Below, one piece after another: positions 1-13,965 of a DNA stretch of 64,000 nt; the first letter of the stretch is position 1; the number at the start of each line of letters is the position of its first letter. Source of the stretch: Setaria digitata (lineage: Eukaryota; Nematoda; Chromadorea; Rhabditida; Setariidae); the NCBI GenBank assembly GCA_003640385.1, contig RCAB01000211.1:1-64000 (forward strand). The letters run 5' to 3'. The position numbers and the translations under genes are program-made. The notes below the pieces were generated by a model. It ran no database searches, was not told the origin of the DNA, and saw only the letters and a list, made by a program, of their open reading frames with translations.

Positions 1-3000
1 ATTTTTATTTAATCCTATTTTTTCTGTTACTATCTTTTTATTTTAATTTTAAAATCATATCGAAGAAAGAGACAAATGTTCGAATTTATTTTAGTAATAT
101 TTGGAATTCACATTTCTTTTTCTGTCTAATTATATACTTAGTGCTAGTAGCCAAAAAACAAAAGCAAGTTAAGATTAAATAAAAGAGCAAAATTATACTT
201 TACGATTCGAACTCAGAAGTGAGTACTTGACATAGCTTATCACAGTATCAGAAGCAACGAAGTTACCATTTCGATCTGTTCGTAGCTTTTGTTTTTTTGT
301 CTTATATTTATCAATTTTACAATATATCACCGCTTACATATAATGATTAATTGAGCATATACACTTTAATAGAACACGTTTGCATGTGCTTCACGTATAT
401 CACGTTGAATACAATGAATTTCAGTAGATAGCATAAAATTAATTAAAACTTTGACTCGTTTTAGTTGCAGATATTTTAAGGAAATCACTGATAATAGGAC
501 CATACTGTTAGCTGTTAGCACAATGTTAGCTTGGGATTTCAACTATCATAATTAATTGCTAATCATTTATCAATCTTTCTAAATAGCTAATCCGCAACTG
601 GTCTCATTTAAGGTCCTCCTGAATTCTTCATATAAAAGGGCGTGATTTGAAATGTTTTGGATCAATCTCTTCGAAGGTTTCTGTAAAATTCAAGTGTTTG
701 AAATTTTAGCATACTATCAATTGATCGTAATGGAAAAACATGGAACAATGATTGTCACTTAGTAAAATGTATAAACCACTATCCTAATAATTTGTCAATA
801 AAATTTCAATTATGCTGTTTTGTTTTTGCAGTATAATTGTTGCATAGTTATCAGAATCGTTCAATTATTGATTGATATTTTTAATTTTTAAATTCACTTT
901 GAAATGGAACGATAAATTATAACTATTCCGAAGTAACTTATTTGTGTTATACCTTTGAATAGACTAGTAATTCTGAGTGATGTTTAGTAATTTGCATAGG
1001 ACATTTAAATTGAGTGAAGGATGTAATAGGTTGTCGCACCACAGGACACCTTACCTAAGCCATTCATTTTTCTAACTGAAATTCAGCATTCGACCTCGTC
1101 CAAAATGGCAATTTGCTTAATGATCCTTCCGTTTCCATCACAAAATTTCTTTTTTGTAAGCTTTGCAGTGTTTTTAGGAATGTTCAAAGTTTAACAAATA
1201 GTAAAGGAACATAAGCTATCTCACTCTTGCTCAATCTAGAAATGCAATAAAGTGATGAAAGATAGACTAAGATTCTTTAGGAGCGCCATTTTCTAGTCTG
1301 AATCCATTTTATAATTGATTGTTCGTAACCATTCTCAAAAATGGATAGAACTGACTGATTACGTTATCTTGATTTGCACCATGCAATTACTCACTTTACC
1401 GTAACATGTTTAATCTTTAATTTTATTTTATAATTCAAGTTCACATTTGTTATATGCTAATTAAGTCTTAAGCGTATTGTTTTCTTTCCACTATCTAGAA
1501 CAGGTTGTTCTGAAGTCTTCAATTTCATTTACTTGCTTATGCTTCAACACATTCTCGTCAGGTACAGTTACAGTAGACAACGAAGTTGTAAATCGAATGT
1601 ATAGTGTGAAAATGTATACCACCCTTTCTATCTAAGTTTAGACTAATTGTAATCCCAAATGATAATGAAGGGAAATAATTTGACGATTTTAATCTACTAG
1701 ATTATTTTTGCTCGCCAGATCTATTAGCAGACGATATCAGTGAAAAGATACATCTGGTGCGCACTAATTTTATTAAAAGAACATTGTTGCAGCATTCAGA
1801 GGTCACGAAGGGCCAATAAAGGATACATATGACAATAGTTCAGAGGTCAGACAACATGAACGAGAACTCTTTCCTGCTGAGGAATTTCACATTGATACAA
1901 ATGTGCTACTAAAATTTTGCCATGTATATATTCCATACAAAAAAAAAGAAAAAGAATTATGAATTTGGATTTTAGCCTAATTAGTTTTATTGAGCACAAT
2001 TTTATTTTATTTTAAGAATAACATACAGTTAGCTGTGTATCTTTTTAAATTGAAATGAAAAATTATTACGGAGTAAAACTGATTACGGATTTTTCTAATT
2101 TTTCAATTGCTACTTCGTTTCTTCATTTTCTTCTGTTTCTCCATTACAAATCATCATTATTTAACAAAGCAAAGCGATAATAATGTTCCACTGGATTCAT
2201 AGTACTGCGTTTTCCTTAGGAATAGTTGTGAGAATGAATCTTAGTTTTTAAAACTGATTCCAAAGCTATCAAATTGGTGAGGATTGATTTGAGAAATTGA
2301 AACAGCATGCATGTGTATTTCATTTATCTCATGTTATGATCGCATTCAGACAGATAAAACTCAGTGAAAATTCGAAACTTAAAGTCCAGTAAAAATTTAT
2401 AATTTTCACAGTGTATACTTTCAAAGTATTAATATTCTCTTCCACCAAGAATGGCTTTGATTAGTTCTTGCACTTCTTTATTTTCTTTTTTTCAAAGCCT
2501 AGAAGGATGGGAAATTCATTTTCATTTTTTGCCTAATTTCATTACTAAACGAATTTATTACATTATCAAAAATAAAAATTCTTTATGTTTTCAGATACGC
2601 AAGCCAAAAATTAACTTTGTTTTTGCGCGAGAAGGAAAAAAGCTTTTCTTTTTTTGACTTCCGTCTTCACTTTTCAATTATATATGCAATTGAAGCTAAA
2701 AGGAAATCGAAGTTCTGTGAATATTGGCTGTCAACAGCATCGTCTCATCCTCAACAACATTCTCTGTTTATTTCTGCCTCTTTTTGTTTTTCTGGGGAAA
2801 GTTTGACGATGAAGTGAAAAAGGAGCAAATTAGAAATTATTTCAGAATAAACCATATTTTAAGTACATCAAAAATTTATTTATGACACAAATTATCAAAC
2901 TAAATTCTCTGATCACTCTCCTTCATTAAGCGGCGGCGAAAAATTCATCGAAAATGTTTGTACTTTTGACATTAAGTCAAATAGTGCCAAAAACAACTTA

Positions 3001-5715
3001 TCACATCAAACATTTTTCCTTCTCCCTTATCATTTTCACAGCACTTTACAATTAATGAATGAGTTAAATTTGTCGCTATTACTAAAAATTTTTTGCAAAA
3101 ATTACATAATTGATATCATATCAGTTTATGACTCATAAACAAGCATTATCATATACCAGTAGGTTTAAAGTTTGTGCTATCTATAATTATGCAAATTAGC
3201 AAAGAATTTGCTGGAATTTTTTCTGCAGTAAGTAGCGAGATAACATGCAATAAATGTGACACTATAAAAATTTTATTATTCCTTTTCATAGTGGTATTGT
3301 AAATGACCGACACTCCGAGGAGCAATCTTCGCTTCCTCTGGAACCTTTTTATTAGATAATTTCAGAAATTTAGCCTGTGAAACTCAGTAAAACACATAAA
3401 ACATATGAAGCTAATGGAATTTTGGCCACAATTAAAACAAAGTGCAGAAAATTATGCCAAATTTCATTCCGAAAGGAAATTTTCCATCTTCTTTAGGTGA
3501 TTAAAAGCATTTGTTGTTTAGTTGCTGAAGTAAATCGTTCTAACAAAATCAAATTTTTGTAACCTATAGCAATGGACAGTTTAAAATTCGTTCAACCTGA
3601 TTCTGAAGTAATTATCTTCCGGGCAAAGTGATAAAATCTAATCCTTGCTGTTTAATGGAATTTACGTGAAACCGGAAAATGAAATTTGACAAAACAAGAA
3701 GTAGCATTCAACAGTCTGATTTCAAAATGATAACAGCTAATAATTTATACCATAATTAATTACTCAGTCTAAATTTCTTAAAATTAATTTTTTTTTTTTT
3801 TGAAATGCGTTTCAATTCGGTGTGGATTTGTGAAAGAACAATCAACAGTGCCTATTAAAATCAATTATTTTAGGGTCATAACTTTTACAGAAAAATTCAA
3901 AAGAGGTTACCACTCAACAACAATTGACATAATGCGTTGATTATTACATTCTTTTTATTCTGAAAAAATAACTGAACATCAATCAGTGAAGTAGTTCAAA
4001 CTAACATAATGAAATCTCTGGAGGAAGTGCCACTATTGGTAATTAACAAATTCACTATTAAAGTAAATATTTAAATTCTTAAATGTTCAGTAGCATTGTT
4101 TTGGAAGATATAAACAATATGTATTATTAGCAAAATTAATAAACAATCTCAAGATTACATTACAATATAATTTGCAATTAGAAAAGAATTTATGACTAGT
4201 TTGTAATTTCCTTTTACGACAGATTTTAATACAGAACCTGTAATCATCATCTTGCATTAATTTTAAGAGTTCGCAAAACTAAAATTCTCATTTTAGCAAA
4301 ACTTCGAAATTTAAACAGTTCATTGTCCTCGGAGCATCAAAATTTTCTTAAAGAAGTACTATCTTGGAACTATTTGCTACTCATAATTCCGCTGGAAACG
4401 CAGTTAATTAGTGGAAGAAGTTAAGAAATAGCAAGAAATTTGGATTGGGGAAGGAAAAGTTTCATTTCTAAGTGTGAATGATGAATAATAATAATAATAA
4501 TAATACCAATATCACAACTGCATTGGAATATTGAATAATAATATATGAAAAAGTAATGTTGTCTGAAAATATTGTCGAACTTGAAAATAAATTTGAGAAA
4601 TGAAAATGACAGAAGTAACGTGTAAACAAAAAATTATATCTTCACGTAACTTCTACAATATGTTTAAAAATGGAAGTAATTATGTCGAAAAATCAAGTGA
4701 TGGATAATGAACATTTGAACTAATAAATGGAATCGAAATTTTAATTGCAAGCGATCATCACTAATTAAAACTTCTATTACCATATTAGCAGTAGCGCATA
4801 TGCTAAAGACTATACAGAAATAAGCAAGTTTATTATTAATTGTTGAGCTGAATTAACCAAATTAGCAGGCTAACTAGGTCATTAATTTCTGGATTTAAGG
4901 ACTGATTTCATGGATTTCAACAACAAGTCTAGCAATCTAAACAGATTTTAGGTAGGTCTTCTAGAACTGGATCGAAATATGGAGATGTACTATTTATTTA
5001 CACAGTTGTTTGAATTTGAAGTTTCGAATTGAAGAAGGAAATAAGCAAGAACTGATAATAAATGTAAGACTTCCAAGATCACCTCATTATGTAAACAGTA
5101 AGGTATACTAGTTCGTAAAATAAAACTAAGAAAAGAGGATAACTGGACACTCTCGATGAAGCAGCACGTCTGTATGCGCTTGCTTCTGCGTCAAAAGTTG
5201 ACAACTCGTAATCTTTCGTTCTGAGCTTACCTGGAAAAGGTTGGCTTTTTGTCAGTCTGTAGAAACGATTAATTGAATTAAAAAGAAAACTATTTTTAAA
5301 ATAGGTGCTTCACGAAAGTAAATCCTTACTAAAATGACTTGATATTTAATTCAAATTCTCGCTTATTTAACTTTTATTTGAATTTCAATATGAGTATGTT
5401 TGTGTCAATTGAATCTTAATTAGAGAGTTCATTTAGAAGTTCGGGACTGAGTAACTTAAGTAATCAATGACTCGACAACACTTATTTCTGTACTTAAATC
5501 TTTAAGTTCAATTCTGACACTCTAACATTTCGCAACTTCACCTTTGCCATGTTCAAAGCCAGTAATAGTGATAAAAGTATTAGCAAAATGTTTTCTTGTG
5601 TAATTTTTCTTTTTTTAGTGCCAAACTATTTTGTGCACATTTTTCAAGAACTTCAAGATTCTCGTTTTTGAATCACTGAATTTTAGGAATTTGAAGCATT
5701 AAAGAACGGAAAAAG
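1..5715. other. AT-rich stretch without a supported gene
   Basis: I see no coding exon chain here on either strand. The few ATG-initiated frames, for example 2451-2657 and 2617-2817 on the plus strand, are T-rich, low-complexity and not flanked by convincing splice sites. A short AAT trinucleotide run lies near 4485-4505, and there are scattered poly-A and poly-T tracts. The first part presumably holds downstream or intergenic sequence of the minus-strand gene that ends at 5716. Confidence 0.6.
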
Positions 5716-8700
5716 CTAACCAAAATAACACTTTTCAATAGACATATCACCAATTAATCGTCCCATTGTCGTATATCCCGTTACCAGTGGTTCCTCAACT
5801 ATGCAAAGCTTCCCGTAGTCAGTATCCTGTTTCAGGAATGGAAAAAATACATCCAGATCGGTAGATTCACGGAAAACGAATGTTTGCGATGCCGGAAGTG
5901 CTATTGAGGTACTTTGCAGCGATACCGTTAGCCTTAATTAAAAAGTTAAAAAAATGGAGTACAGAATTTTTTTTTGTAATACTAAATCGTTTTAGAGGCA
6001 ACTTCTAAAATTTTAATCATAGCAGCGAAATACTCTAAAATCTAATAATTCGTGAAATGCATTTTTTAAAAAAAGGAAGAAAAGAATAGTGTAATTATCA
6101 ACAATTATAGTGTATACGCATAACGATAAACGACAAATCGTTTTAACAACGAATAGAATTAGTGAAGTGTAATCGTATTAGACAGAATAGGACCACAGAA
6201 CCAATGTGTACAATTCAATTTCAATGACAATTTTACCAATGCTATCGCCATCATTTTCAATTCTATTTTAATCAAAATTTCACTGTAACTACTGAAATGA
6301 TATGGCCTAAAGAATGACTACAGTTCATGGCAAGAGTCAGTTTCATGCAATAAGTAAGAATTGAAGGTATTTTTAAATCGGTTTTTAAAACAAAATAGTG
6401 AAGATTTCATGAAGCGAAATAATTCTGATATTTTTCAAAAAATGTTTCAGACAATATTGCAAAATGGAAAAAAATGAGAAGCTCACAAAAATATTTTATC
6501 TTAGCTCACTCTTTTAGTCTATTTCTGTAGTTCGATCTTTGATTTTCTAATATCCAACCAAAGATAGACAATATGAACTGACAGCAATTTTTGTTTACTA
6601 CTTTATTTTCAAATTAATTTAATTTCTTTCTAATTCCTTGTTTTCTTTTTTTAAAAAAAAATATTTGGTTTTCTTCTACTCTTCTTTCTCGCTTCTCTTT
6701 TCCCTAGACATTTTACTTATTGATTTGATTATCACAGTGATAAATGCTGCAGTGCACAAATTACAAGTGATTGCAGTACGATTTACAAATGCAATAACTG
6801 TTTGTTAAGACAGTGAAATGCAGTTAGAAATTGGAACTTGCAAAGAAATTGAATTCTGAGTTGGTTGCACACGACTATCTTTAATTACACCATTTAAAAG
6901 GTACTTCATCACCTTCTACCATCCTTGACGATAAGTTCCATAATTTTTGAAGAAAAATTCCATTACTGGGATGTTGTATTAATCAGAGAGCAAAATTAGC
7001 AGATATTATATGATTACCTAATTGGAAATTCTACGATAGATCGTATCCGAAACTGCATTGTTGTAGACGAGATGTCAATGATTTCCACATCCGTAACACT
7101 CGTTTCAGCGCTTTTTCCGAATCTATCTAACGTGCGCAACATACGACAATCAGTACCAGTGGATTCGTTGTGTCTATTAAAATTTTCCCATTCAACGCAA
7201 ATATAATACCACTGCCGTTCCCTTAAATCTGATATACTCACCTGAAATATACCACATGCTTTATAAAAGAAACTGAATTTTCCGGAAATTTCAAAAATTG
7301 TTGCAGTTTAGAATGGAACACATCACTTTTCCTAGTGCTAACACCTCCGGAAATCCACTGCCTTCTTACACTCATCATGTCGCAAATTCTCAGTACATCG
7401 TTCGGAAATTGTACCAAATGAAATTGAAATCTGTGTAATGTAAAACAAATTCGATTGATTGACTAACGTTAACGATAAAGGATCGAAATAGTTTTACTTG
7501 TGGGATTTTTGAAATTTATGGAAACTTTTATCATGAAATCAATAAATAATGTTGACACGACCTTTGTAGCAATGACACAGTAAAAGATATCATATTAATG
7601 ATATTTTCACCGTCTCTCTGACCTTTTCTTGTGCACCACTTACCATATAATTATCATAACAGGTAGGTAACTTGCTTGTACCCATTATGATAATTACAGA
7701 CGCGGTAAAATGGACTTTAATTAGCGGAACGATACAATGGAATAACTCGAAAGATCATACCGCTCTATCATAAAAAACTTTCCCATTTATTGCTTCTGTT
7801 CTGTAATATTTTTAATAAATAAATTATTCTCACACTATCATTTATAAATTTTGGAAGATCTCTACTTCCAAGAATCTACCTGTTTATCGTTCCGGATATT
7901 ATCCGGATAAAATATTTTAATAGCAGCAGGTTCATCAGCTCTTAAGGGTAATGCAGTGATAAAAAGAGTTGGAATTTGAATTGGTGCAAGATAGGCATCC
8001 AAGAACGAATCCAGTAGCACAATCCGGAAACCACGTTTTGTTGCATCAACAAAATTTATTGCTCTACAAATATTTGCAGTTTTTTTGGAAAGGTTGCAAT
8101 TAGTTATGACCATTAATCATAATGAAATATTTTTCATTGAAATTTAAGAAATTTAAAATGAAATTTTTGCGAAAATTTCGTAAAATTTTGTGAAATTTTT
8201 GCTAGTTTTTTCTTATATATGAAGAGGAAACTTTTGCAAATAAAACGATCCCTAAAATAATTCATAGCAACAATATTAATTATTTAGTTTGAGATGTGCT
8301 GTTACCTTCCTGAATATACTTTTTTTCTTCAAATTTGCAATTTCACTTTTATAATCATCACAATTACTTTGATATAATTTGATTTGTGTAATAAGCAAAA
8401 ATAAGTAAGCTTCTTTTTTAGATTAGTAACAATAACGCATTTTGAATGGCTCATGTATTGATGATGCCAATTGAGCAAACGTTTTGTTCGAATGGTAAAA
8501 CGATTTTCTTCCATAAATTGTTACCAATTTTTGCATACAGTAAGATGAAGTGTTAAGATTAATTGAGTTAAATTCATTACGTTTCAATTCACTTTAATTA
8601 GTTTCTTTCTAGACCAAAGAGCATAGAATTAGAAGACTTGCATTGACTTATGCAAGAATTGCCAGCTATATGACAATCATTATCATTCATCCACCATCAG

Positions 8701-8948
8701 TTCATTTATTAGTTGTTAAATATTAATTAAAATATACAAAAGTCTAAGAAGGAATCCACCTAAGTGGAATTATTTCAATAATGAAAAAATTGAATTATCT
8801 TTTTCGAAATGATAAGATGAATTAACATATATCTACGAGAAAATACCAACTTGGTGTTGACGAAAAACCTTTGATACTTTGGATTGCCGCGTGATGAAAC
8901 CACAATGATCGAAAAGAAAACAAACAAAGCGGATGCTAAATGTGGCAT
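5716..8948 (-). CDS. Small secreted protein with two fibronectin-III-like repeats, uncharacterised
   Basis: The gene is assembled from four exons: 8948-8851, 8063-7880, 7241-7018 and 5932-5716. Phases match at all three introns (2, 0, 2), giving 723 nt and 240 residues. The start is the ATG at 8948, followed by a hydrophobic signal peptide (MPHLASALFVFFSIIVVSS). There is no second membrane segment, so secretion is inferred. Two halves of about 100 residues each end in a similar pattern: an aromatic or hydrophobic strand, a Cys (YYICVEW; GKLCIVEE), then a second Cys 15-25 residues later. This resembles FN3 domains with a disulfide between the last strands. I do not recognise a named family, so function is unknown. 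The first donor (AA|GTTGGT) is weak; the other sites are good. The gene is isolated from neighbours by more than 14 kb of gene-poor DNA on its upstream side. Confidence 0.6.
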
Positions 8949-9350
8949 TGTTTATTGTTTGGATCGCTGTTCGATGCTTCTAAGCGGTGCGAATAAGATG
9001 AGGTAGAAGTCGATCCTTGTCCAAGTAAAGGGTGGAGTCGTATCTCTGGACAGAACTTTGTGGACAGAAGAGGAATGGGTGTGGCTCGGTTCAAAACTTT
9101 TAAATTGTTGAAAAGTTGACCGATGGAGGAACTGCAGCACTATTGTAGCAGATCAGGAAAGCAATCAGATCAGTTCTTGATCCTTCTTCACTTGTGACTT
9201 CGAGCAGTAGCAGTTGAAGGAAGCCAGTTGTTTGTTTACATGTATCAGATGAGCGCTGGAGAACTGAGGCGGCTTCTCATTGGAAATATGACACGACTAG
9301 CACAGTAATTAGAATATGTTAGCTTAGCTTGATCAGTTGGATGATTCCTG
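8949..9350 (-). promoter_or_regulatory. 5' flank of the secreted FN3-like gene
   Basis: This is the immediate upstream sequence of the ATG at 8948. It is somewhat less AT-rich than the DNA around it and carries no coding exon I can support; the short frame at 8952-9140 has no homology I recognise. It probably holds the promoter and 5' leader. No specific element was identified. Confidence 0.3.
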
Positions 9351-11118
9351 CAAAATATATAAATATAATGATTCCATTCATCCATATATGGAATCAAGAG
9401 ATGGTCATTATGAAAGAGATATCGTACTGATAAGTTGATAGATACCGTTGCGAGCTGTACATGTAAACAGATGAAGTGAAATTCGTAATGAAATTGTAAA
9501 CAATTAATTGGAGCTAATTACTAAGCTGCAGAGAGAAATAAACGAACGATGTGAAGCAATAAGAAAGATGAATCAGGTAATTGAATGCTTTGAAAGTCAA
9601 ATCTACGACTTGCTATAATCTTTGTTTGGAACTACAAAGGATGGCGCTTGCATTTAGATGATTAAATGATGAAAGTTAAAGCGCATTGGATTTAGTGAAT
9701 GAATTTTTTTATGGCACAATTTGAGCAGTAGTTATCATAAATTTAAACTGAAAAATTTCATGCTAACATTGGTGCTTCAGAAATTTCAGTACTAATTTAG
9801 ACTGGAAAGCAGATGTTATCAGTTAGCGACGATTGACAGTTACAGCACTATCATTGAATGTGATAGCTTATAATTTCGTATTTAAGATAGGCATAAGGGA
9901 TTGCTTACGCAATTATCCCTTGTGGTCATTTTATTATTAGATTTGATTTGATCATCTTCAGTGGGGTCACATTTGCATACATCAACGGCTTGGCTTCATT
10001 AGGCTATTCTTTCAGCAGTAGAAAGACATGGAATCATTTCGTTTCTTTCTGAATCATTTGCAAATTTGCTGATGGATAATTTTAATCATACGTATAAAAA
10101 AGCAGTCCGATAAAATTTGTTAAAAATTTCAGTAGTGAAAATGATAAAGACTAGTGTTAAATGAGTGTGATAATAATCTTCAATAAACTGTGATGCTAGT
10201 GAAAAAGATGTGATATTATCGGTAGCAACTAATATTGTTGCATTACAGAATTCTTTGACCTTTAGAAATTATTTGTTGCCTTTTTCAGATATTTACAAGG
10301 GTTAATTAGATGGAAATAGACTGTCAAAACAAAATTTAGTTCTTATTTTAAGTAAGACAAGTAGTGTAAAACGGAAGATTCATTATTGATGGAAGTTTGG
10401 TAATTCCGATTAAAGATTAGTGTAAAATAATATTGAAGTAATAAGTATTAATATGACGGATATTTGTATTGCATTTGTGAAAACGATAATAAATAGCATA
10501 AAATAAACCATTACTATTATTGTTGTGGGTAGCATATTGCTCCCTTAATCACGGAGAATTAAAATGATCAATGCATTCGAGAATACTCGAGAATAAGGAG
10601 AAAAGGATTACAAACGGATGAATGGTATGATGATTGAATTATTACTTACTTCTTATTGGTATATTATTAGCCTCGTTATATCAAAGCGAAAAGGTTAAAA
10701 GTAAAATGAATGTGCTCAAGATTGCTATTGTTTCCTTTTTTGTTATCATTTTCGTTGTTGTTATTATTATTACTTATTACTACTATTAATCATTATTATT
10801 AACATCTACTGTTATTAGTCTGCTATTTTTTGCTTTCATCGTTGTTAATTAATTAATTATTGTTATTTTATTGGCATTAGTATTATTGCTTTCTAAATAA
10901 CATCGCGCGACCGCAGAATGATGCAGTGGTGGAAAAGAAAAAATGTGGAAACATCGTGAAGATAAATGGTTGTTTGAGAAGTATCAGATGAATTATGAAT
11001 GAAAGGCACGAAAAATTGATAAAACAATAGTATGAGATGAGAAATAACTAATTTGTATAACTTTTTCATCGGACGTTATTATATATGCGTACACATCAAT
11101 TTTCAAAACGGAGCAAAT

Positions 11119-11234
11119 ATTTTTGGAAAAGTTTTGAAAAAAGTTTGGAAGAGGAAAATGGTTGCTTGTAGGAACGAAACGATTGGAAAATTTTCTTTTT
11201 TTGAACAAAAAAAAAAAGAAACTTTTCCAAAAAT
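11119..11234. repeat. Inverted repeat, possible hairpin or MITE-like remnant
   Basis: A perfect 16-bp inverted pair, ATTTTTGGAAAAGTTT at 11119-11134 and its reverse complement at 11219-11234, encloses about 84 bp. Inside, a second nearly perfect 20-bp arm starting near 11183 also pairs with the right-hand arm around a poly-A loop. Overlapping frames on both strands here are a by-product of this symmetry and not genes. No target-site duplication was established. Confidence 0.55.
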
Positions 11235-13888
11235 AAATATTTTTTGGAGATTTTAGGAAGAGCGAAGCAGAAAGTCAACCAGGGAAAAATAATTGAAAAA
11301 AAAAAAAAAACAAATGTTTAAGTGAGAAATGCTGTCATTTTTCATTTTGAAAAATCGAATATCTAATCAAATAATACGTGAATTTCTTTCCACCTTATAC
11401 ACTTTAAAATTTTTTCTTCTTCTAACTCTAAATTTTAATCAGACACTTCTTGCATGCCCATTATCAGTAGAGATAATCATAAAGACTGATATTCAAATGA
11501 AATGAACAAAAGATTTTGATATTTTAGTCTTCACTGCAAGGACAAAATATATGTGACTGGTAGTCATTTGTTAATTGGCTTATGAGATGCTGCCTCATTT
11601 TTCACTATTTCTAGAGCAGATTTAAGTCTTCACGAAAGAGTGAAAATAGGAGGAATAAAGAAAAGCAATAAAGGTTAACAATTAATTTTAAAATTATGAA
11701 TTGGAAGAAATTTCAAAAACAGATCTCGGAGTATCTTTGCAGTTATAATATGCATATACAAGTTCTAATTATTTTATAAAAGAAATATTATATATTTGGA
11801 TAATAAAAGTGAAGGAATTTCTAGTGAGCAATGTTAAATTAGTGATTTCATAGATATTTACACAAAAATTTACGTTTGAAGAGCAATCTGAAGGCGAAAG
11901 TTCGTTAACTAACACACTTTGACACTTCTAAATTTTGCTGTGATATTTTTCAATTTAATCTTCTACATGCTAAATTATTTGCAAAGGTTTTTTAAACGAA
12001 TGAAATAAATTTCTGTGGCATTGGAATGAATTAATTACAAGAAGAAAATCAAATGAATAAATGCTTTTTATAATTTAATAATTGTTTGATCAAAGTTTCA
12101 CCTGCTATTAATACGTTTTTTGAGTTCATTTTTCAATTTTCTTTTTGATAATTATTAACTTGCTCATTGATGCCTCATAAAAGCTTTTTCTTATGGCAAT
12201 TAATAATTAAGCCAAACTTGTCTAAACAGAACTGTCTCGGACAGGTACTTAAGATTAATATTATTGAAACCGATAACATTTTATTGTTTTTCAATTTCAT
12301 TCTCTCCCGAAGAATCGACAAGATGTCAAAGGCTAAGGTATTAAGATCTAGGGAAATGAGTTCCACTTATTAAACAGCATGCTAATACTTGAGAAATACG
12401 AAACGATTTAAGCAGAAGCAATAATTTTCGATAAAAGGCAAGGTCTGATTGAAGAGGAATAAAGAATGATAAAATTTGTGAAATAAAATTATTGAGGGAT
12501 TAAGAGAGCAAGAAAATAATTACTGACTATAAGTGTTCTATTGATTGAGACTTTAATGAAAGGTAATAAATGAATCTTTTAATTATTTCAATGCATTATT
12601 TCTGCTGTAAACAAGGCTTTATTTTATTTTATTTTTTCATTTTCGCCTTGTTCTGCTGGAATGTGATTAATTGGTAAAAACAAAAAAAAAAAAAATTTAA
12701 TTCCTCACTAATTTTTGAGCGATAATTCTTTGATTCAGCAAAGGAAATAAAAGTTTTATCAGATGCAAAATAGTTCTGAGAAAATTCTTTACTGGTAAAA
12801 ATTTTTAACGGTAAATTATTTATCCTGCAAATGTTGCATCGTATGCTAATTAATATTTCAAATCATTCAGGCTTTGATAATCTTTCTCTAGACTTCATTT
12901 CTTTATAAATATCCACAAATTTATAAACTTTATAAATTGAAATAACACTGATACTTACATCTTGATATTAATTTCTTTAGCAAAAGATACAGTTTTCTAG
13001 GTAAAATTGATAAGAAACTTCACAACTGATAATTTATTTGCGAATTAATTGGACAACTCAATTAAATGTTATTGCATCTTAATAAGAAGTTCCTATAAAC
13101 ATCTTATCAGTAGAAAGAGGACGAGTAAATGAAGAGATTGTACATTCCATGCTTTTTATATAAATAATTTCATGGCAATTTAAATTCACCTCACTGACAC
13201 TGCTAAACTTCCACAGCACGATTTATTTATCGAGAATATTGGTAGTGATATTAGATACCATGCTATCGAGATTTCGTAACTTAGACCTAATTATATATAA
13301 TATGCTTTCAAGTATTAACGAATTAATAAGAACCCAGATCGTATGCATTTCTATTGAAGTAACAAACAGTAAAAATTATGGGTGGTAACGTGAATTACGT
13401 GAAAAGAAATAAAAAAATTAGAAGATCTGAGTGAGGTTTCATAGCAACATTTTTTTCCTTTCTCTAAAAAGTTGATTTAATTATTTGTCTCAATAAATTT
13501 ACTCAAATATAATTTTATATTGTTATCACAATTATAAGTTTTTATAACTTTCAATGACAGAAACAAAAGTTTTTTTCTTCTGGTATAATTTTTTCCATTT
13601 TTTGGTAATAAGAATTTTCTTTTTTTTTTTTTTAATTAGAGGTGCCCACATCTAGGGTTTCACATAATGACCTAAACAATTCTCCAAAATGGTCGAAATT
13701 AAACTGATTAGTTTTTTTTAATATCAAAATTAGTTCTTATCCAATTATCACAGTTATAAAATTTCCCATTAAGAAAAATTTTGTTTTTATCAGATGCATG
13801 CCATGAAATTAACGTTGATTTTAAAAAATTTCAAAATAATAACATTTTTGTGGAAAAGAAGGAGATTTATATTCATATCTCCTAAGTT

Positions 13889-13965
13889 ACCTGGTCTATG
13901 TTCTAGCTTACGACCATTCATGTTACCAAGAATAATAGGATGGTGGAGAGTTATTCTGAATTTAG
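13889..13965 (-). other. Candidate orphan exon (minus strand)
   Basis: On the minus strand a short open segment reading ITLHHPIILGNMNGRKLEHR lies between an AATTCAG acceptor and a CCAG|GTAACT donor. The plus strand of the same place also has a frame (13794-14053) that ends in a good donor (AAAAG|GTAAAA), so at most one is real. I could not link either to a second exon. Coordinates are approximate. Confidence 0.15.

Noticed and set aside
180..260. Possible tRNA B-box-like sequence (minus strand TTCGAAT)
   Set aside because: The bases flanking the putative loop do not pair and no acceptor or anticodon arm could be folded.
2451..2817. Two plus-strand frames of 66-68 codons
   Set aside because: T-rich, Phe/Ser-rich low-complexity sequence with no splice context or recognisable motif.
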